Positions 25,374 through 34,311 are shown, counted from the stretch's first letter. The stretch: 64,000 bases of DNA from Streptomyces albipurpureus (GCF_023701525.1 NZ_JAMQAW010000096.1:1-64000), one strand, 5' to 3'. The notes: a model not told the origin generated them from the letters alone. Translations and numbers: made by a program.

Positions 25374-27880
25374 GAGCGCACCTCCGGCGCTTCCGTTACG
25401 GCGTCCGCCGAAGCGGTGGCCGGTCCGATGCGGACCAGCTCGCCGGGGCGCGCGCCGGTGTCGGAAGTGACGCCGCCGCCCACCGAGTTCAGCGGCAGCC
25501 ACACGACCCGGTCGGGCATCTCGGTCACCTGGAGCGGTAGCCGAACCGTGCCCTTCGGGCCGCTGACGGCCAGTTCATCGCCGTTCTTCACACCGGTCTC
25601 GGCGGCGGTCGTGGCCGACAGCCTGGCGACGGCGGCGTGACGGGTACCCGCGAGTGCCGCGTCGCCCCGCTGCAACAGACCCTGGTCGAGAAGGAGTCGG
25701 TGTCCGGCGAGGACTGCCTCACCGTCGCCGGCGCGCGGCCCCGGCCGGCTGGACTCGGTCGGATCGGACGCCCGCGCTCCGGTCCAGCCGCCGAGCCGGT
25801 CCAGCTCCCTGCGTACGGAAGCCAGGTCGGGCAGGCCGAAGAAGACATCCATCTCGTCCGCGAGCATATGGAGCACTCGGGCGTCGTTGGGGGCCAGCGT
25901 GCGGGTCATCTGCTCGGGCTTGAGCGCCGCGTCGAACATCCGCGCCCTGCCCTCCCAGTTGAGGAAGGTGCCGGGCTTCTCGGCGACCGCGGCGACGGGG
26001 AAGACCACATCGGCCCGGTCGGTGACCTCGCTGGGCCGAAGCTCCAGGGAGACCAGGAAGCCGACCGCGTCCAGGGCCGCCCGGGCGCCCACCGGATCGG
26101 GCAGGTCGGCCAGTTCCACACCGGCCACCAGCAGCGCGCCCAGTTCACCGATGGCCGCGGCCTCGATGATCTGGCCGGTGTCGCGGCCGTGACCGGTCGG
26201 GAGTTCGCGTACCCGCCATACCTCGGCGGTCTCTTCCCGGGCCCGCGGATCGGTGGCCGGACGGCCACCGGGGAGCAGGGTGGGAAGGGCGCCCGCCTCG
26301 ATCGCGCCGCGTTCACCGGCCCGGCGTGGAATCCACACCAGCCGGGCGCCGGTCGCGGTCGCGGTCCGTACGGCGGCGGTCAGCCCACCGGGCACGCCCG
26401 CGAGCCGCTCACCGACGACGATCACCGCGCCGGAGGCGCGCAGCGCGTCGGCCGCCGCCGCGCCATCGCCATCGAGGCCGAAGCCGCCGCTGAGCGCGTC
26501 CAGCCATTCGGTCTCGGTGCCGGGTGCGGCGGGCAGCAGGGTGCCGCCCGCCTTCAGCAGACCGCGGGTGGCGTGGGTGGCCAGGGAGTAGGTGCGCTGA
26601 CCGTGCTTGCGGTTGGCCTTGCGCAGCCGCAGGAAGACCCCGGGGGCCTCCTCCTCGGACTCGAACCCGACGAGCAGAACGGCCGGTGCGTCCTCCAGTA
26701 CGGAGTAGGTGACGCCTTCGCCGTCGAGGTCCCGGCCGCGTCCCGCGACCCGGGCGGCCAGGAAGTCGGCCTCCTCGGAGGAGTGGACACGGGCCCGGAA
26801 GTCGATGTCATTGGTGTCGAGGGCGACCCGGGCGAACTTGGCGTACGCATAGGAGTCCTCGACGGTGAGCCGGCCACCGGCCAGAACTCCGGCCCGGCCG
26901 CGCGCCGCCCGCAGTCCTTCGGCCGCCGCGGCCAGCGCCTCCGGCCAGCTCGCCGGCTGGAGGACACCTTCCGCATCGCGTACCAGCGGGGTGGTGAGCC
27001 GGTCGCGCTGCTGTGCGTAGCGGAAGCCGAAGCGGCCCTTGTCGCAGATCCACTCCTCGTTGACCTCGGGGTCGTCGGCGGCGAGCTTGCGCATCACCTT
27101 GCCGCGCCGATGGTCGGTACGCGTCGCGCAGCCGCCCGAGCAGTGCTCGCACACACTCGGGGTGGAGACCAGGTCGAACGGGCGGGAGCGGAAGCGGTAC
27201 GCCGCCGATGTGAGCGCGCCGACCGGGCAGATCTGGATGGTGTTGCCGGAGAAGTACGACTCGAACGGGTCGCCCTCGCCGGTGCCCACCTGCTGGAGCG
27301 CGCCCCGCTCGATCAGTTCGATCATCGGGTCGCCGGCGATCTGGTTGGAGAACCGGGTGCAGCGGGCGCACAGCACGCAGCGCTCGCGGTCGAGCAGCAC
27401 CTGGGTGGAGATCGGTACCGGCTTCTCGAAGGTCCGCTTCTTGCCGTCGAAGCGGGAGTCGGAGTCACCGTGGGACATCGCCTGGTTCTGGAGCGGGCAT
27501 TCGCCGCCCTTGTCGCAGACGGGGCAGTCCAGCGGATGGTTGATCAGCAGCAGTTCCATCACGCCCTTCTGCGCCTTCTCGGCGACGGGCGAGCTGAGCT
27601 GTGACTTGACGACCATGCCGTCGGTGCAGGTGATGGTGCAGGAGGCCATCGGCTTGCGCTGGCCCTCCACCTCGACGATGCACTGACGGCAGGCGCCGGC
27701 GGGGTCGAGGAGGGGGTGGTCGCAGAAGCGGGGGATCTCGACGCCGATGAGCTCGGCGGCGCGAATGACCAGCGTGCCCTTGGGAACGCTGATCTGGACG
27801 CCGTCGATGGTCACCGAGACAAGGTCCTCGGGCGGGACGGCCGCGCCGCCTCCGGCCGGGTTGGACGTGGTGACGGTCAT
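25370..27880 (-). CDS. nuoG: NADH-quinone oxidoreductase subunit G (836 aa)
   Basis: Largest peripheral subunit. The N-terminal ferredoxin-like part binds a 2Fe-2S cluster (CDHPLLDPAGACRQC), followed by CPVCDKGGECPLQNQ and RCVLCARCTRF. Cluster N7 is suggested by CEHCSGGCATRTDHRRGK. The C-terminal two thirds is a molybdopterin-oxidoreductase-like domain that binds no cofactor in complex I. ATG at 27880 has GGAGG 7 nt upstream; the longer frame runs into the intergenic gap after nuoF. The 85-bp gap between nuoF and nuoG is the largest inside the 5' half of the operon apart from nuoB-nuoC. Confidence 0.95.
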   Translation of the reverse strand: MTVTTSNPAGGGAAVPPEDLVSVTIDGVQISVPKGTLVIRAAELIGVEIPRFCDHPLLDPAGACRQCIVEVEGQRKPMASCTITCTDGMVVKSQLSSPVAEKAQKGVMELLLINHPLDCPVCDKGGECPLQNQAMSHGDSDSRFDGKKRTFEKPVPISTQVLLDRERCVLCARCTRFSNQIAGDPMIELIERGALQQVGTGEGDPFESYFSGNTIQICPVGALTSAAYRFRSRPFDLVSTPSVCEHCSGGCATRTDHRRGKVMRKLAADDPEVNEEWICDKGRFGFRYAQQRDRLTTPLVRDAEGVLQPASWPEALAAAAEGLRAARGRAGVLAGGRLTVEDSYAYAKFARVALDTNDIDFRARVHSSEEADFLAARVAGRGRDLDGEGVTYSVLEDAPAVLLVGFESEEEAPGVFLRLRKANRKHGQRTYSLATHATRGLLKAGGTLLPAAPGTETEWLDALSGGFGLDGDGAAAADALRASGAVIVVGERLAGVPGGLTAAVRTATATGARLVWIPRRAGERGAIEAGALPTLLPGGRPATDPRAREETAEVWRVRELPTGHGRDTGQIIEAAAIGELGALLVAGVELADLPDPVGARAALDAVGFLVSLELRPSEVTDRADVVFPVAAVAEKPGTFLNWEGRARMFDAALKPEQMTRTLAPNDARVLHMLADEMDVFFGLPDLASVRRELDRLGGWTGARASDPTESSRPGPRAGDGEAVLAGHRLLLDQGLLQRGDAALAGTRHAAVARLSATTAAETGVKNGDELAVSGPKGTVRLPLQVTEMPDRVVWLPLNSVGGGVTSDTGARPGELVRIGPATASADAVTEAPEVRS

Positions 27881-27965
27881 GCCCACACCTCCGCGCGGTG
27901 CGAGTCGGACTGATGTGCTCCGCTCGCAGTTCGGACTGCGCCGGCACTCGGCGCGTGCGCCACGG

Positions 27966-29342
27966 TCATGCGGACACCTCCACGTGCTTGTCGGCCCACG
28001 CGGTGGTCTTCGCGGGGTCGAGGGGACAGCCGCGCCCGGTGATGTGCTGCTCGTACTCGTCGCGGAAGTACTGGAGCGACGAGAAGATCGGGGACGCGGC
28101 ACCGTCGCCGAGCGCACAGAACGACTTGCCGTTGATGTTGTCGGCGATGTCATTGAGCTTGTCGAGGTCGGACATCAGTCCCCGGCCCGCCTCGATGTCC
28201 CGCAGCAGCTGGACCAGCCAGTACGTTCCCTCGCGGCAGGGCGTGCACTTGCCGCAGGACTCATGGGCGTAGAACTCGGTCCAGCGGGTGACGGCCCGCA
28301 CCACGCAGGTCGTCTCGTCGAAGCACTGGAGCGCCTTGGTCCCGAGCATGGAACCCGCCCCCGCGACCCCCTCGTAGTCGAGCGGCACATCGAGGTGCTC
28401 GTCGGTGAGGATCGGGGTGGACGATCCGCCGGGGGTCCAGAACTTCAGCCGGTGCCCGGGGCGCATCCCGCCGCTCATGTCGAGCAGTTGGCGCAGGGTG
28501 ATCCCGAGCGGGGCCTCGTACTGGCCGGGGCCCGAGACATGGCCGCTGAGGGAGTAGAGCGTGAAGCCGGGGGACTTCTCGCTCCCCATCGACTTGAACC
28601 AGTCTTTTCCTCGGTTGAGGATCGCGGGAACCGAGGCGATGGATTCGACGTTGTTCACGACAGTGGGACATGCGTACAGACCGGCGACCGCGGGGAAGGG
28701 AGGGCGCAGCCGGGGCTGGCCGCGTCGGCCCTCAAGCGAGTCCAGTAGCGCGGTCTCCTCACCACAGATGTACGCCCCGGCGCCGGCGTGCACGGTGAGT
28801 TCGAGATCGAGTCCGCTGCCGAGCACGTTCTTGCCGAGGTAGCCCGCCGCATACGCCTCACGCACCGCTTCGTGCAGTCGCCGCAGTACGGGGACGACCT
28901 CACCGCGCAGATAGATGAAGGCATGGTTCGAACGGATCGCGTAACAGGCGATCACCATCCCCTCGATGAGGGAATGCGGGTTCGCGAAGAGGAGCGGGAT
29001 GTCCTTGCAGGTCCCGGGCTCCGATTCGTCGGCGTTGACAACGAGATAGTGCGGCTTGCCGTCTCCTTGCGGGATGAACTGCCACTTCATCCCGGTGGGG
29101 AAGCCGGCGCCACCGCGTCCGCGCAGACCGGAGTCCTTGACGTAGGCGATGAGATCGTCCGGGGCCATGGCCAGGGCCTTGCGCAGGCCCCGGTAGCCCT
29201 CGTGGCGCTCATAGGTCTCCAGCGTCCAGGACTTGGGGTCGTCCCAGAAGGCGGAGAGGACCGGCGCGAGAAGCTTCTCGGGGCTCGTCGTCCCACCGAC
29301 CTCCGGCCGAGAGGTACCGCCGTATTCAGGTGCCATCGTCAT
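27966..29342 (-). CDS. nuoF: NADH-quinone oxidoreductase subunit F (458 aa)
   Basis: NADH- and FMN-binding subunit where electrons enter complex I. The nucleotide site is GLRGRGGAGFPTGMKW; further motifs are YIYLRGEVVPVLRRL (here FIYLRGEV) and GAGAYICGEETALLDSLEG. Cluster N3 ligands are ESCGKCTPCREGT plus a downstream CALGDGA. Length is standard. The start at 29342 overlaps the nuoE stop by ATGA; an ATG two codons in is an alternative. Confidence 0.96.
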   Translation of the reverse strand: MTMAPEYGGTSRPEVGGTTSPEKLLAPVLSAFWDDPKSWTLETYERHEGYRGLRKALAMAPDDLIAYVKDSGLRGRGGAGFPTGMKWQFIPQGDGKPHYLVVNADESEPGTCKDIPLLFANPHSLIEGMVIACYAIRSNHAFIYLRGEVVPVLRRLHEAVREAYAAGYLGKNVLGSGLDLELTVHAGAGAYICGEETALLDSLEGRRGQPRLRPPFPAVAGLYACPTVVNNVESIASVPAILNRGKDWFKSMGSEKSPGFTLYSLSGHVSGPGQYEAPLGITLRQLLDMSGGMRPGHRLKFWTPGGSSTPILTDEHLDVPLDYEGVAGAGSMLGTKALQCFDETTCVVRAVTRWTEFYAHESCGKCTPCREGTYWLVQLLRDIEAGRGLMSDLDKLNDIADNINGKSFCALGDGAASPIFSSLQYFRDEYEQHITGRGCPLDPAKTTAWADKHVEVSA

Positions 29343-30229
29343 CCCTCCCCCTCCTCGGTGACGGGTCCGGCCGAATGGCTCGGATCGGAGTCCGAAGTCT
29401 GCTGGGGCGCGTCATGGGAGCTCAGGTGTCGGGAGGCCGACCTCTGCGCATCGGACGCGCCGTCGTGGGGGCCGTCCTGGCGCCCACCGCGCGGCGAGAC
29501 CACCCGGGCGGGGATGGGCTCGCCCTTGGCGAGCCGCAGCCCGATCAGCGAGGCGGGACCGCCACCGCCGGTCGCCTCCACGGCACCGGGGCGCTCATCG
29601 GGGAACCCGGCGAGGATGCGCGAGGTCTCCTTGAAGGAGCACAGCGTCGCACCGCGGGTCGGCTCCACCGGGCGGCCGGCGCGCAGGTCGTCGACGAGTT
29701 GCCGGGCGGACCCGGGTGTCTGGTTGTCGAAGAACTCCCAGTTCACCATCACCACGGGGGCGAAGTCACAGGCCGCGTTGCACTCGATGTGCTCCAGCGT
29801 GACCTTGCCGTCCTCGGTGGTCTCGTTGTTGCCGACGCCGAGGTGTTCCTTGAGGTCCTCGAAGATCACGTCGCCACCCATGACCGCGCACAGGGTGTTG
29901 GTGCAGACCCCCACCTGGTACTCACCGGAGGGCTTGCGCCGGTACATGCTGTAGAAGGTGGCGACCGCGGTGACCTCGGCGGTCGTCAGCTCCAGCACCT
30001 CGGCGCAGAACCGCATCCCGGTCCGGGAGACAAAGCCCTCCTCGGACTGGACCAGGTGCAGCAGCGGCAGCAGCGCGGAACGGGAGTCCGGATAGCGGGA
30101 GATGACCTCCTTGGCGTCCGCCTCCAACCGGGTGCGCACATCGGCCGGGTAGTCGGGGGCGGGGAGCTGGGGCATTCCCAGCTGCACCTCTTGCTTGGGC
30201 TGGGCCGGCTGGGCCGGCTGGATCGTCAT
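29339..30229 (-). CDS. nuoE: NADH-quinone oxidoreductase subunit E (296 aa)
   Basis: Thioredoxin-fold subunit with 2Fe-2S cluster N1a, ligated by CTNTLC (CxxxxC) and CNAAC (CxxxC). ATG at 30229 overlaps the nuoD stop by ATGA. The core ends near residue 215. The remaining 80 residues are a disordered Ser/Asp/Gly-rich extension (SSHDAPQQTSDSDPSHSAG), which makes the protein much longer than E. coli NuoE (166 aa). Such tails are usual in Streptomyces nuo proteins as far as I recall. Confidence 0.95.
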   Translation of the reverse strand: MTIQPAQPAQPKQEVQLGMPQLPAPDYPADVRTRLEADAKEVISRYPDSRSALLPLLHLVQSEEGFVSRTGMRFCAEVLELTTAEVTAVATFYSMYRRKPSGEYQVGVCTNTLCAVMGGDVIFEDLKEHLGVGNNETTEDGKVTLEHIECNAACDFAPVVMVNWEFFDNQTPGSARQLVDDLRAGRPVEPTRGATLCSFKETSRILAGFPDERPGAVEATGGGGPASLIGLRLAKGEPIPARVVSPRGGRQDGPHDGASDAQRSASRHLSSHDAPQQTSDSDPSHSAGPVTEEGEG

Positions 30230-31548
30230 CGGTCTACGCCTCCCATCACGGGGTCGATGGACGCGACGGCGACGATGACATCGGCGATCTGGCCGCCTTC
30301 GCACATCGCCGCCATGGACTGAAGGTTGGTGAAGGACGGGTCCCGGAAGTGGACCCGGAAGGGACGGGTGCTGCCGTCCGAGACCACATGCGCGCCGAGC
30401 TCGCCCTTGGGAGACTCGACCGCCACATACGCCTGTCCCGGCGGGACCCTGAATCCCTCGGTCACCAGCTTGAAGTGGTGGATCAACGCCTCCATGGAGG
30501 TGCCCATGATCTTCTTGATGTGGTCCAGGGAGTTGCCGAGCCCGTCCGGGCCGAGCGCGAGCTGCGCGGGCCAGGCGATCTTCTTGTCGGCGACCATGAC
30601 CGGTCCCGGCTCAAGGCGCGCGATGCACTGCTCGACGATCCGCAGCGACTGGCGCATCTCCTCCAGCCGGATCAGGAACCGGCCGTAGGAGTCGCAGGTG
30701 TCCGCGGTCGGAACGTCGAAGTCGTAGTTCTCGTAACCGCAGTACGGGTCGGTCTTGCGCAGGTCGTGGGCGAGACCCGCCGCGCGCAGGATCGGACCGG
30801 TGGCGCCCAGTGCCATGCAACCGGTCAGGTCGAGATAGCCGATGTCCTGCATACGGGCCTTGAAGATGGGGTTGCCGGTGGCGAGCTTGTCGTACTCCGG
30901 CAGGTTCTTCTTCATGGTCTTCACCAAGTCGCGCAGCTGGTCGACGGTCCCCGGGGGAAGGTCCTGAGCGAGGCCACCTGGGCGGATGAACGCGTGGTTC
31001 ATGCGCAGTCCGGTGATCAGCTCGAAGATGTCGAGGATCAGTTCACGATCGCGGAAGCCGTAGATCATGATCGTGGTCGCGCCCAGCTCCATACCGCCGG
31101 TGGCGATACAGACCAGATGGGACGAGAGCCGGTTGAGCTCCATCAGCAGGACTCGGATGATGGTCGCGCGGTCCGGGATCTGGTCCTCGATCCCGAGCAG
31201 CTTCTCCACGGCCAGGCAGTACGCCGCCTCGTTGAAGAACGGGGTGAGGTAGTCCATCCGCGTGACGAAGGTGGTGCCCTGCGTCCAGGTCCGGTATTCG
31301 AGGTTCTTCTCGATACCGGTGTGGAGATAGCCGATGCCGCAGCGGGCCTCGGTGACGGTCTCGCCGTCGATCTCCAGAATCAGCCGGAGCACACCGTGCG
31401 TTGAGGGGTGCTGCGGGCCCATATTGACGACGATGCGCTCATCGTCCGCCTTGGCCGCGCTCTCGACGACCTCGTCCCAGTCGCCACCGGTGACCGTGTA
31501 GACGGTTCCTTCGGTGGTCTCCCGAGGCGATGCTTGTGATGTGCTCAT
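30226..31548 (-). CDS. nuoD: NADH-quinone oxidoreductase subunit D (440 aa)
   Basis: 49-kDa-type subunit lining the quinone pocket with NuoB. Quinone-site sequence GPQHPSTHGVLRLILEIDGE contains the conserved His; Tyr lies in the region GYLHTGIEKNLEYRTW. Further family motifs are RIELNRLSSHL-like (MELNRLSSHLVCI) and GKFRVKIRRPS-like C-terminal residues (FRVHFRDPSFTNLQ). It overlaps nuoC and nuoE by 4 bp each. Confidence 0.96.
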   Translation of the reverse strand: MSTSQASPRETTEGTVYTVTGGDWDEVVESAAKADDERIVVNMGPQHPSTHGVLRLILEIDGETVTEARCGIGYLHTGIEKNLEYRTWTQGTTFVTRMDYLTPFFNEAAYCLAVEKLLGIEDQIPDRATIIRVLLMELNRLSSHLVCIATGGMELGATTIMIYGFRDRELILDIFELITGLRMNHAFIRPGGLAQDLPPGTVDQLRDLVKTMKKNLPEYDKLATGNPIFKARMQDIGYLDLTGCMALGATGPILRAAGLAHDLRKTDPYCGYENYDFDVPTADTCDSYGRFLIRLEEMRQSLRIVEQCIARLEPGPVMVADKKIAWPAQLALGPDGLGNSLDHIKKIMGTSMEALIHHFKLVTEGFRVPPGQAYVAVESPKGELGAHVVSDGSTRPFRVHFRDPSFTNLQSMAAMCEGGQIADVIVAVASIDPVMGGVDR

Positions 31549-32273
31549 GAGTACGACCTCCGCTGGTCTGGAGCCGGAATCTGAGCGCCCTTGTACTCGA
31601 CGGCGATGCCGCCGAGCGGATAGTCCTTGCGCTGCGGGAAGCCCTGCCAGTCGTCCGGCATCATGATCCGGGTGAGGGCGGGGTGGCCGTCGAAGATCAG
31701 GCCGAAGAAGTCGTAGGTCTCGCGCTCGTGCCAGTCGTTGGTCGGATAGACCGAGACCAGCGAAGGCACATGCGGGTCGCTGTCCGGGGCGGAGACCTCC
31801 AGGCGGATCACCCGACCGTGGGTCAGTGACCGCAGGTGGTAGACGCCGTGCAGCTCCCGGCCCTTGTCATCCGGGTAGTGCACTCCGCTGACACCCGTAC
31901 AGAGTTCGAACCGCAGGGCGGGGTCATCGCGCAGGGTACGGGCGACGAGCAGGAGATGCTCGCGCTCGATGTAGAAGGTCAACTCGCCGCGGTCCACCAC
32001 CGTCTTCGTGATGGCGTTCTCGGGGATGAGCCCCTGCTCCTCCAGCGCACCTTCCAACTCGTCGGCCACCTCGTCGAAGTAGCCGCCGTAGGGGCGAGTG
32101 GCCGGCCCCGGCAGGCGTACGGAGCGGACGAGTCCGCCGTAGCCGGAGGTGTCGCCGCCGTTGTTGGCGCCGAACATCCCGCGCTGGACGCGGATCTCCT
32201 CGCCGTGGTCGCCGCGCTGGCCCGGAAGGTTCTGTTCGCTCAGTTCCTTCTCGGGGTTCGGCTGGTCCGTCAT
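31545..32273 (-). CDS. nuoC: NADH-quinone oxidoreductase subunit C (242 aa)
   Basis: 30-kDa-type subunit of the connecting module, separate from NuoD here (fused in E. coli). Conserved core: VYPTNDWHERETYDFFGLIFDGHPALTRIMMPDDWQG, shown here in parts (HERETYDFFG, LTRIMMPDDW, GFPQRKDYPLGG). An N-terminal extension of about 60 residues is Gly/Asn-rich. AGAGG lies 7 nt before ATG 32273. It follows nuoB after an 88-bp gap and overlaps nuoD by ATGA. Confidence 0.95.
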   Translation of the reverse strand: MTDQPNPEKELSEQNLPGQRGDHGEEIRVQRGMFGANNGGDTSGYGGLVRSVRLPGPATRPYGGYFDEVADELEGALEEQGLIPENAITKTVVDRGELTFYIEREHLLLVARTLRDDPALRFELCTGVSGVHYPDDKGRELHGVYHLRSLTHGRVIRLEVSAPDSDPHVPSLVSVYPTNDWHERETYDFFGLIFDGHPALTRIMMPDDWQGFPQRKDYPLGGIAVEYKGAQIPAPDQRRSYS

Positions 32274-32361
32274 CGCTGTACCTCTTCGGTGGCTTCTTGG
32301 CCCATGCGGTGCGAAGGCGCTGCCTCTGTGGGGTGCCGCCCGATGGCCGCGGATGCGCGGC

Positions 32362-32916
32362 TCATCGGAGCAGTCCCTTCATCTCGATCAGCGGAAGCGC
32401 CTTGAGCGCCGCTTCCTCCGCCTCGCGGGCGGCTTCCTCCGCATTCACCCCGAGCTTGGTGTTCTGGATCTTCTGATGGAGTTTCAGAATCGCGTCCAGC
32501 AACATCTCGGGGCGGGGCGGGCAACCGGGCAGATAGATGTCGACCGGGACGATGTGGTCGACGCCCTGCACGATCGCGTAGTTGTTGAACATGCCGCCCG
32601 ACGACGCGCAAACACCCATGGAGATAACCCACTTGGGGCTGGGCATCTGGTCATAGACCTGACGCAGGACGGGGGCCATCTTCTGGCTGACCCGCCCCGC
32701 CACGATCATCAGATCGGCCTGCCGCGGCGAACCACGGAAGACCTCCATGCCGAACCGGGCGAGGTCGTAGCGTCCCGCGCCCGTCGTCATCATCTCGATG
32801 GCGCAGCAGGCCAGTCCGAATGTCGCCGGGAAGACGGATGCCTTACGCACCCAACCCGCGGCCTGCTCGACGGTGGTCAGCAGAAATCCGCTCGGCAGCT
32901 TCTCTTCGAGTCCCAT
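32362..32916 (-). CDS. nuoB: NADH-quinone oxidoreductase subunit B (184 aa)
   Basis: Carries terminal cluster N2, which hands electrons to menaquinone. Ligands: tandem Cys in LACCAIEMM, the Cys in MGVCASSGGMF, and CPPRPE. The motif VDIYLPGCPPRPEMLLDAI is diagnostic. Starts at ATG 32916, 18 bp after nuoA. The 88-bp gap to nuoC holds no clear hairpin, so the genes are probably co-transcribed. Confidence 0.96.
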   Translation of the reverse strand: MGLEEKLPSGFLLTTVEQAAGWVRKASVFPATFGLACCAIEMMTTGAGRYDLARFGMEVFRGSPRQADLMIVAGRVSQKMAPVLRQVYDQMPSPKWVISMGVCASSGGMFNNYAIVQGVDHIVPVDIYLPGCPPRPEMLLDAILKLHQKIQNTKLGVNAEEAAREAEEAALKALPLIEMKGLLR

Positions 32917-32934
32917 TTGGTGCCTCTCAGCCCC

Positions 32935-33294
32935 TCAGTCCCATTCCAGGCCGCCGCGTCGCCATACATACGCATAGGCGACGAAGACGGTGAGCACGAA
33001 GAGCAGCATCTCCACGAGCCCGAAAAGCCCCAGGGCGTCGAAGCTGACCGCCCAGGGGTAGAGGAAGACGATCTCGATGTCGAAGACGATGAACAGCATC
33101 GCCGTCAGGTAGTACTTGATGGGAAAGCGACCGCCGCCGGCCGGCGTGGGAGTCGGCTCAATGCCGCACTCATACGCTTCTAGCTTTGCCCGGTTGTACC
33201 GTTTGGGGCCGATTAGCGTGGCCATGACCACGGAGAAGATCGCAAACCCTGCCCCGAGGGCGCCGAGTACAAGGATGGGCGCGTAAGCATTCAC
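32935..33294 (-). CDS. nuoA: NADH-quinone oxidoreductase subunit A (119 aa)
   Basis: Small three-helix membrane subunit whose loop shapes the quinone tunnel. The loop carries the conserved YECGIEPTP (Cys) and the region RFPIKYYLTAMLFIVFDIEIVFLYPWA is visible in parts (FDIEIVFLYPW). I choose the GTG at 33294 (MNAYAPILVL). GGAAGGAG lies 8 nt upstream, with a further GAGG immediately before the GTG. First gene of nuoA-N; a Rex-type operator is centred about 87 bp upstream. Confidence 0.95.
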   Translation of the reverse strand: MNAYAPILVLGALGAGFAIFSVVMATLIGPKRYNRAKLEAYECGIEPTPTPAGGGRFPIKYYLTAMLFIVFDIEIVFLYPWAVSFDALGLFGLVEMLLFVLTVFVAYAYVWRRGGLEWD

Positions 33295-33373
33295 CCTCCT
33301 CGCTCCTTCCAGTCGTCCTTGACCGTTGGACCGCATCGGGCGTCTTATCGAGCCGCCTCGAAGATCGTGTTCA

Positions 33374-33389
33374 TGTGAGGCAGTTCACA
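33374..33389 (-). promoter_or_regulatory. Rex operator upstream of nuoA
   Basis: On the minus strand the site reads TGTGAACTGCCTCACA. It differs from the published Streptomyces Rex consensus TGTGAAC-N3-TTCACA at a single base. It lies 80 bp upstream of the nuoA GTG. Rex is the NADH/NAD+-sensing repressor and nuoA-N is an established Rex target in S. coelicolor, as I recall. High NADH should release repression. Confidence 0.85.
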
Positions 33390-33440
33390 AGCCCGACTGC
33401 CCCGCATCCTATGCCCGCCAGTCTGTGATCTGCGACACGG

Positions 33441-33455
33441 GGTCGGTAACCGACC
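33441..33455. promoter_or_regulatory. Perfect 15-bp palindrome GGTCGGT-A-ACCGACC
   Basis: A fully symmetrical site about 150 bp upstream of nuoA and 52 bp beyond the Rex site. It could be an operator for a second regulator of nuo or of transcription towards the NlpC/P60 gene. The regulator is unknown. Confidence 0.4.
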
Positions 33456-33621
33456 TTGTGATCTCCACCACCAGGCGAAGGGACATCAAGCCGGATGAGA
33501 GGTGATCTTCATACGTGAAGCGCGCGAGTGGTCACCAGAAGTGACAACTAACCGTGTTATCGCTGGTGAAAGGGGGTCGGCTCTATCAAGGCCCAGGACG
33601 CTTGAGCAAATTCGCAACGGA

Positions 33622-33658
33622 CGGCGAGGGGTGATAATGCCATCGCATCACCCCGCCG
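33622..33658. terminator. 12-bp interrupted hairpin in the nuoA-nlpC intergenic region
   Basis: CGGC-GA-GGGGTGAT (33622-33635) pairs with ATCACCCC-GCCG (33647-33658), with a 2-nt bulge and an 11-nt loop. Both flanking genes point away from it, so it cannot be an ordinary end-of-gene terminator. A small RNA or leader structure is possible. No gene is supported in 33337-34311. Confidence 0.4.
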
Positions 33659-34058
33659 GGGGGCCTCGCCGAGGGGCGTGGAGGAGGGGGTGACTGCGGG
33701 ACGCGTGCAGATGTTCACGATCTTGAACGCCACCGGGGCGCACCCGCGATCAGCGCGATGACTACCGGTATACGAACGGTGACTCAAAGGCGGCTCGCGG
33801 CGCCCCGCCCGAAGGCACCCCACTTATATGGACGCCTCCACCGACTGGTTACTCTTTGGGTTGAAGGAAGCCCCCAGGGTCACCACCGCCCATCGTCCCG
33901 AAGATCACCCCGTGCGACCACTTCAAGCTTTTCCGAATCCGCGGAATCCCTCGCCCTGATCTTCGGTTAAAGATCATCAGGCGATTTCGTCCCGGCGGAC
34001 ACGAAAAGGTAACCGATCTGACACTGCATCAGCTTTGCCAGAATGTCGGTGATCATTC

Positions 34059-34074
34059 TGTGACCTACGTCACA
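34059..34074 (+). promoter_or_regulatory. Crp (cAMP receptor protein) site, perfect TGTGA-N6-TCACA
   Basis: TGTGACCTACGTCACA is a perfect palindrome of Crp type and fits the Streptomyces Crp pattern GTG-N6-GNCAC as I recall it. It lies 238 bp upstream of the NlpC/P60 start. Crp acts in germination and antibiotic onset, and cell-wall hydrolase genes such as rpfA are known targets, which fits this gene. Confidence 0.7.
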
Positions 34075-34126
34075 CCGTTGAATGGCCAGGAAAAGCGGGC
34101 TTGGCCAACAGGCTGAACCAATGGTA

Positions 34127-34250
34127 GGCCCCGGGCAATTCGGACCTTTTCCTAAAAGTGCATGATCAAAGCAACGATCAATGCCGCCTGGATTGTCCGT
34201 TACGGCGTCAATAAGCTCCGCCCGGGCGAGGTTGAGGGCATTCCCCGGGC
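34127..34250 (+). other. Structured leader of the NlpC/P60 gene with three GCCCGGGC-type blocks
   Basis: CCCCGGGC at 34129-34136, GCCCGGGC at 34220-34227 and CCCCGGGC at 34243-34250 can pair in alternative combinations, leaving room for a switch-like leader. The start codon downstream lacks a clear ribosome site. I looked for the c-di-AMP (ydaO) riboswitch core (GCGGGGGA-ACC...GGGGUGAAUC) and did not find it. Confidence 0.3.
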
Positions 34251-34311
34251 AACTGTGGCGCAAGACACGTTTCTTGATGGGAACCGTGTATGGCTGGTAC
34301 CGGTTGTCCCT

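Noticed and set aside
25637..27604. Plus-strand open frame of 655 codons opposite nuoG
   Set aside because: Antisense shadow of a gene with intact Fe-S motifs; no domain or ribosome site.
33425..33438. Second Crp-like site GTGATCTGCGACAC near nuoA
   Set aside because: It fits the loose GTG-N6-GNCAC pattern but has little dyad symmetry, so it is not called.
34075..34311. c-di-AMP (ydaO) riboswitch upstream of the NlpC/P60 gene
   Set aside because: Expected from the gene family, but the conserved core sequences are not present; only general structure is seen.
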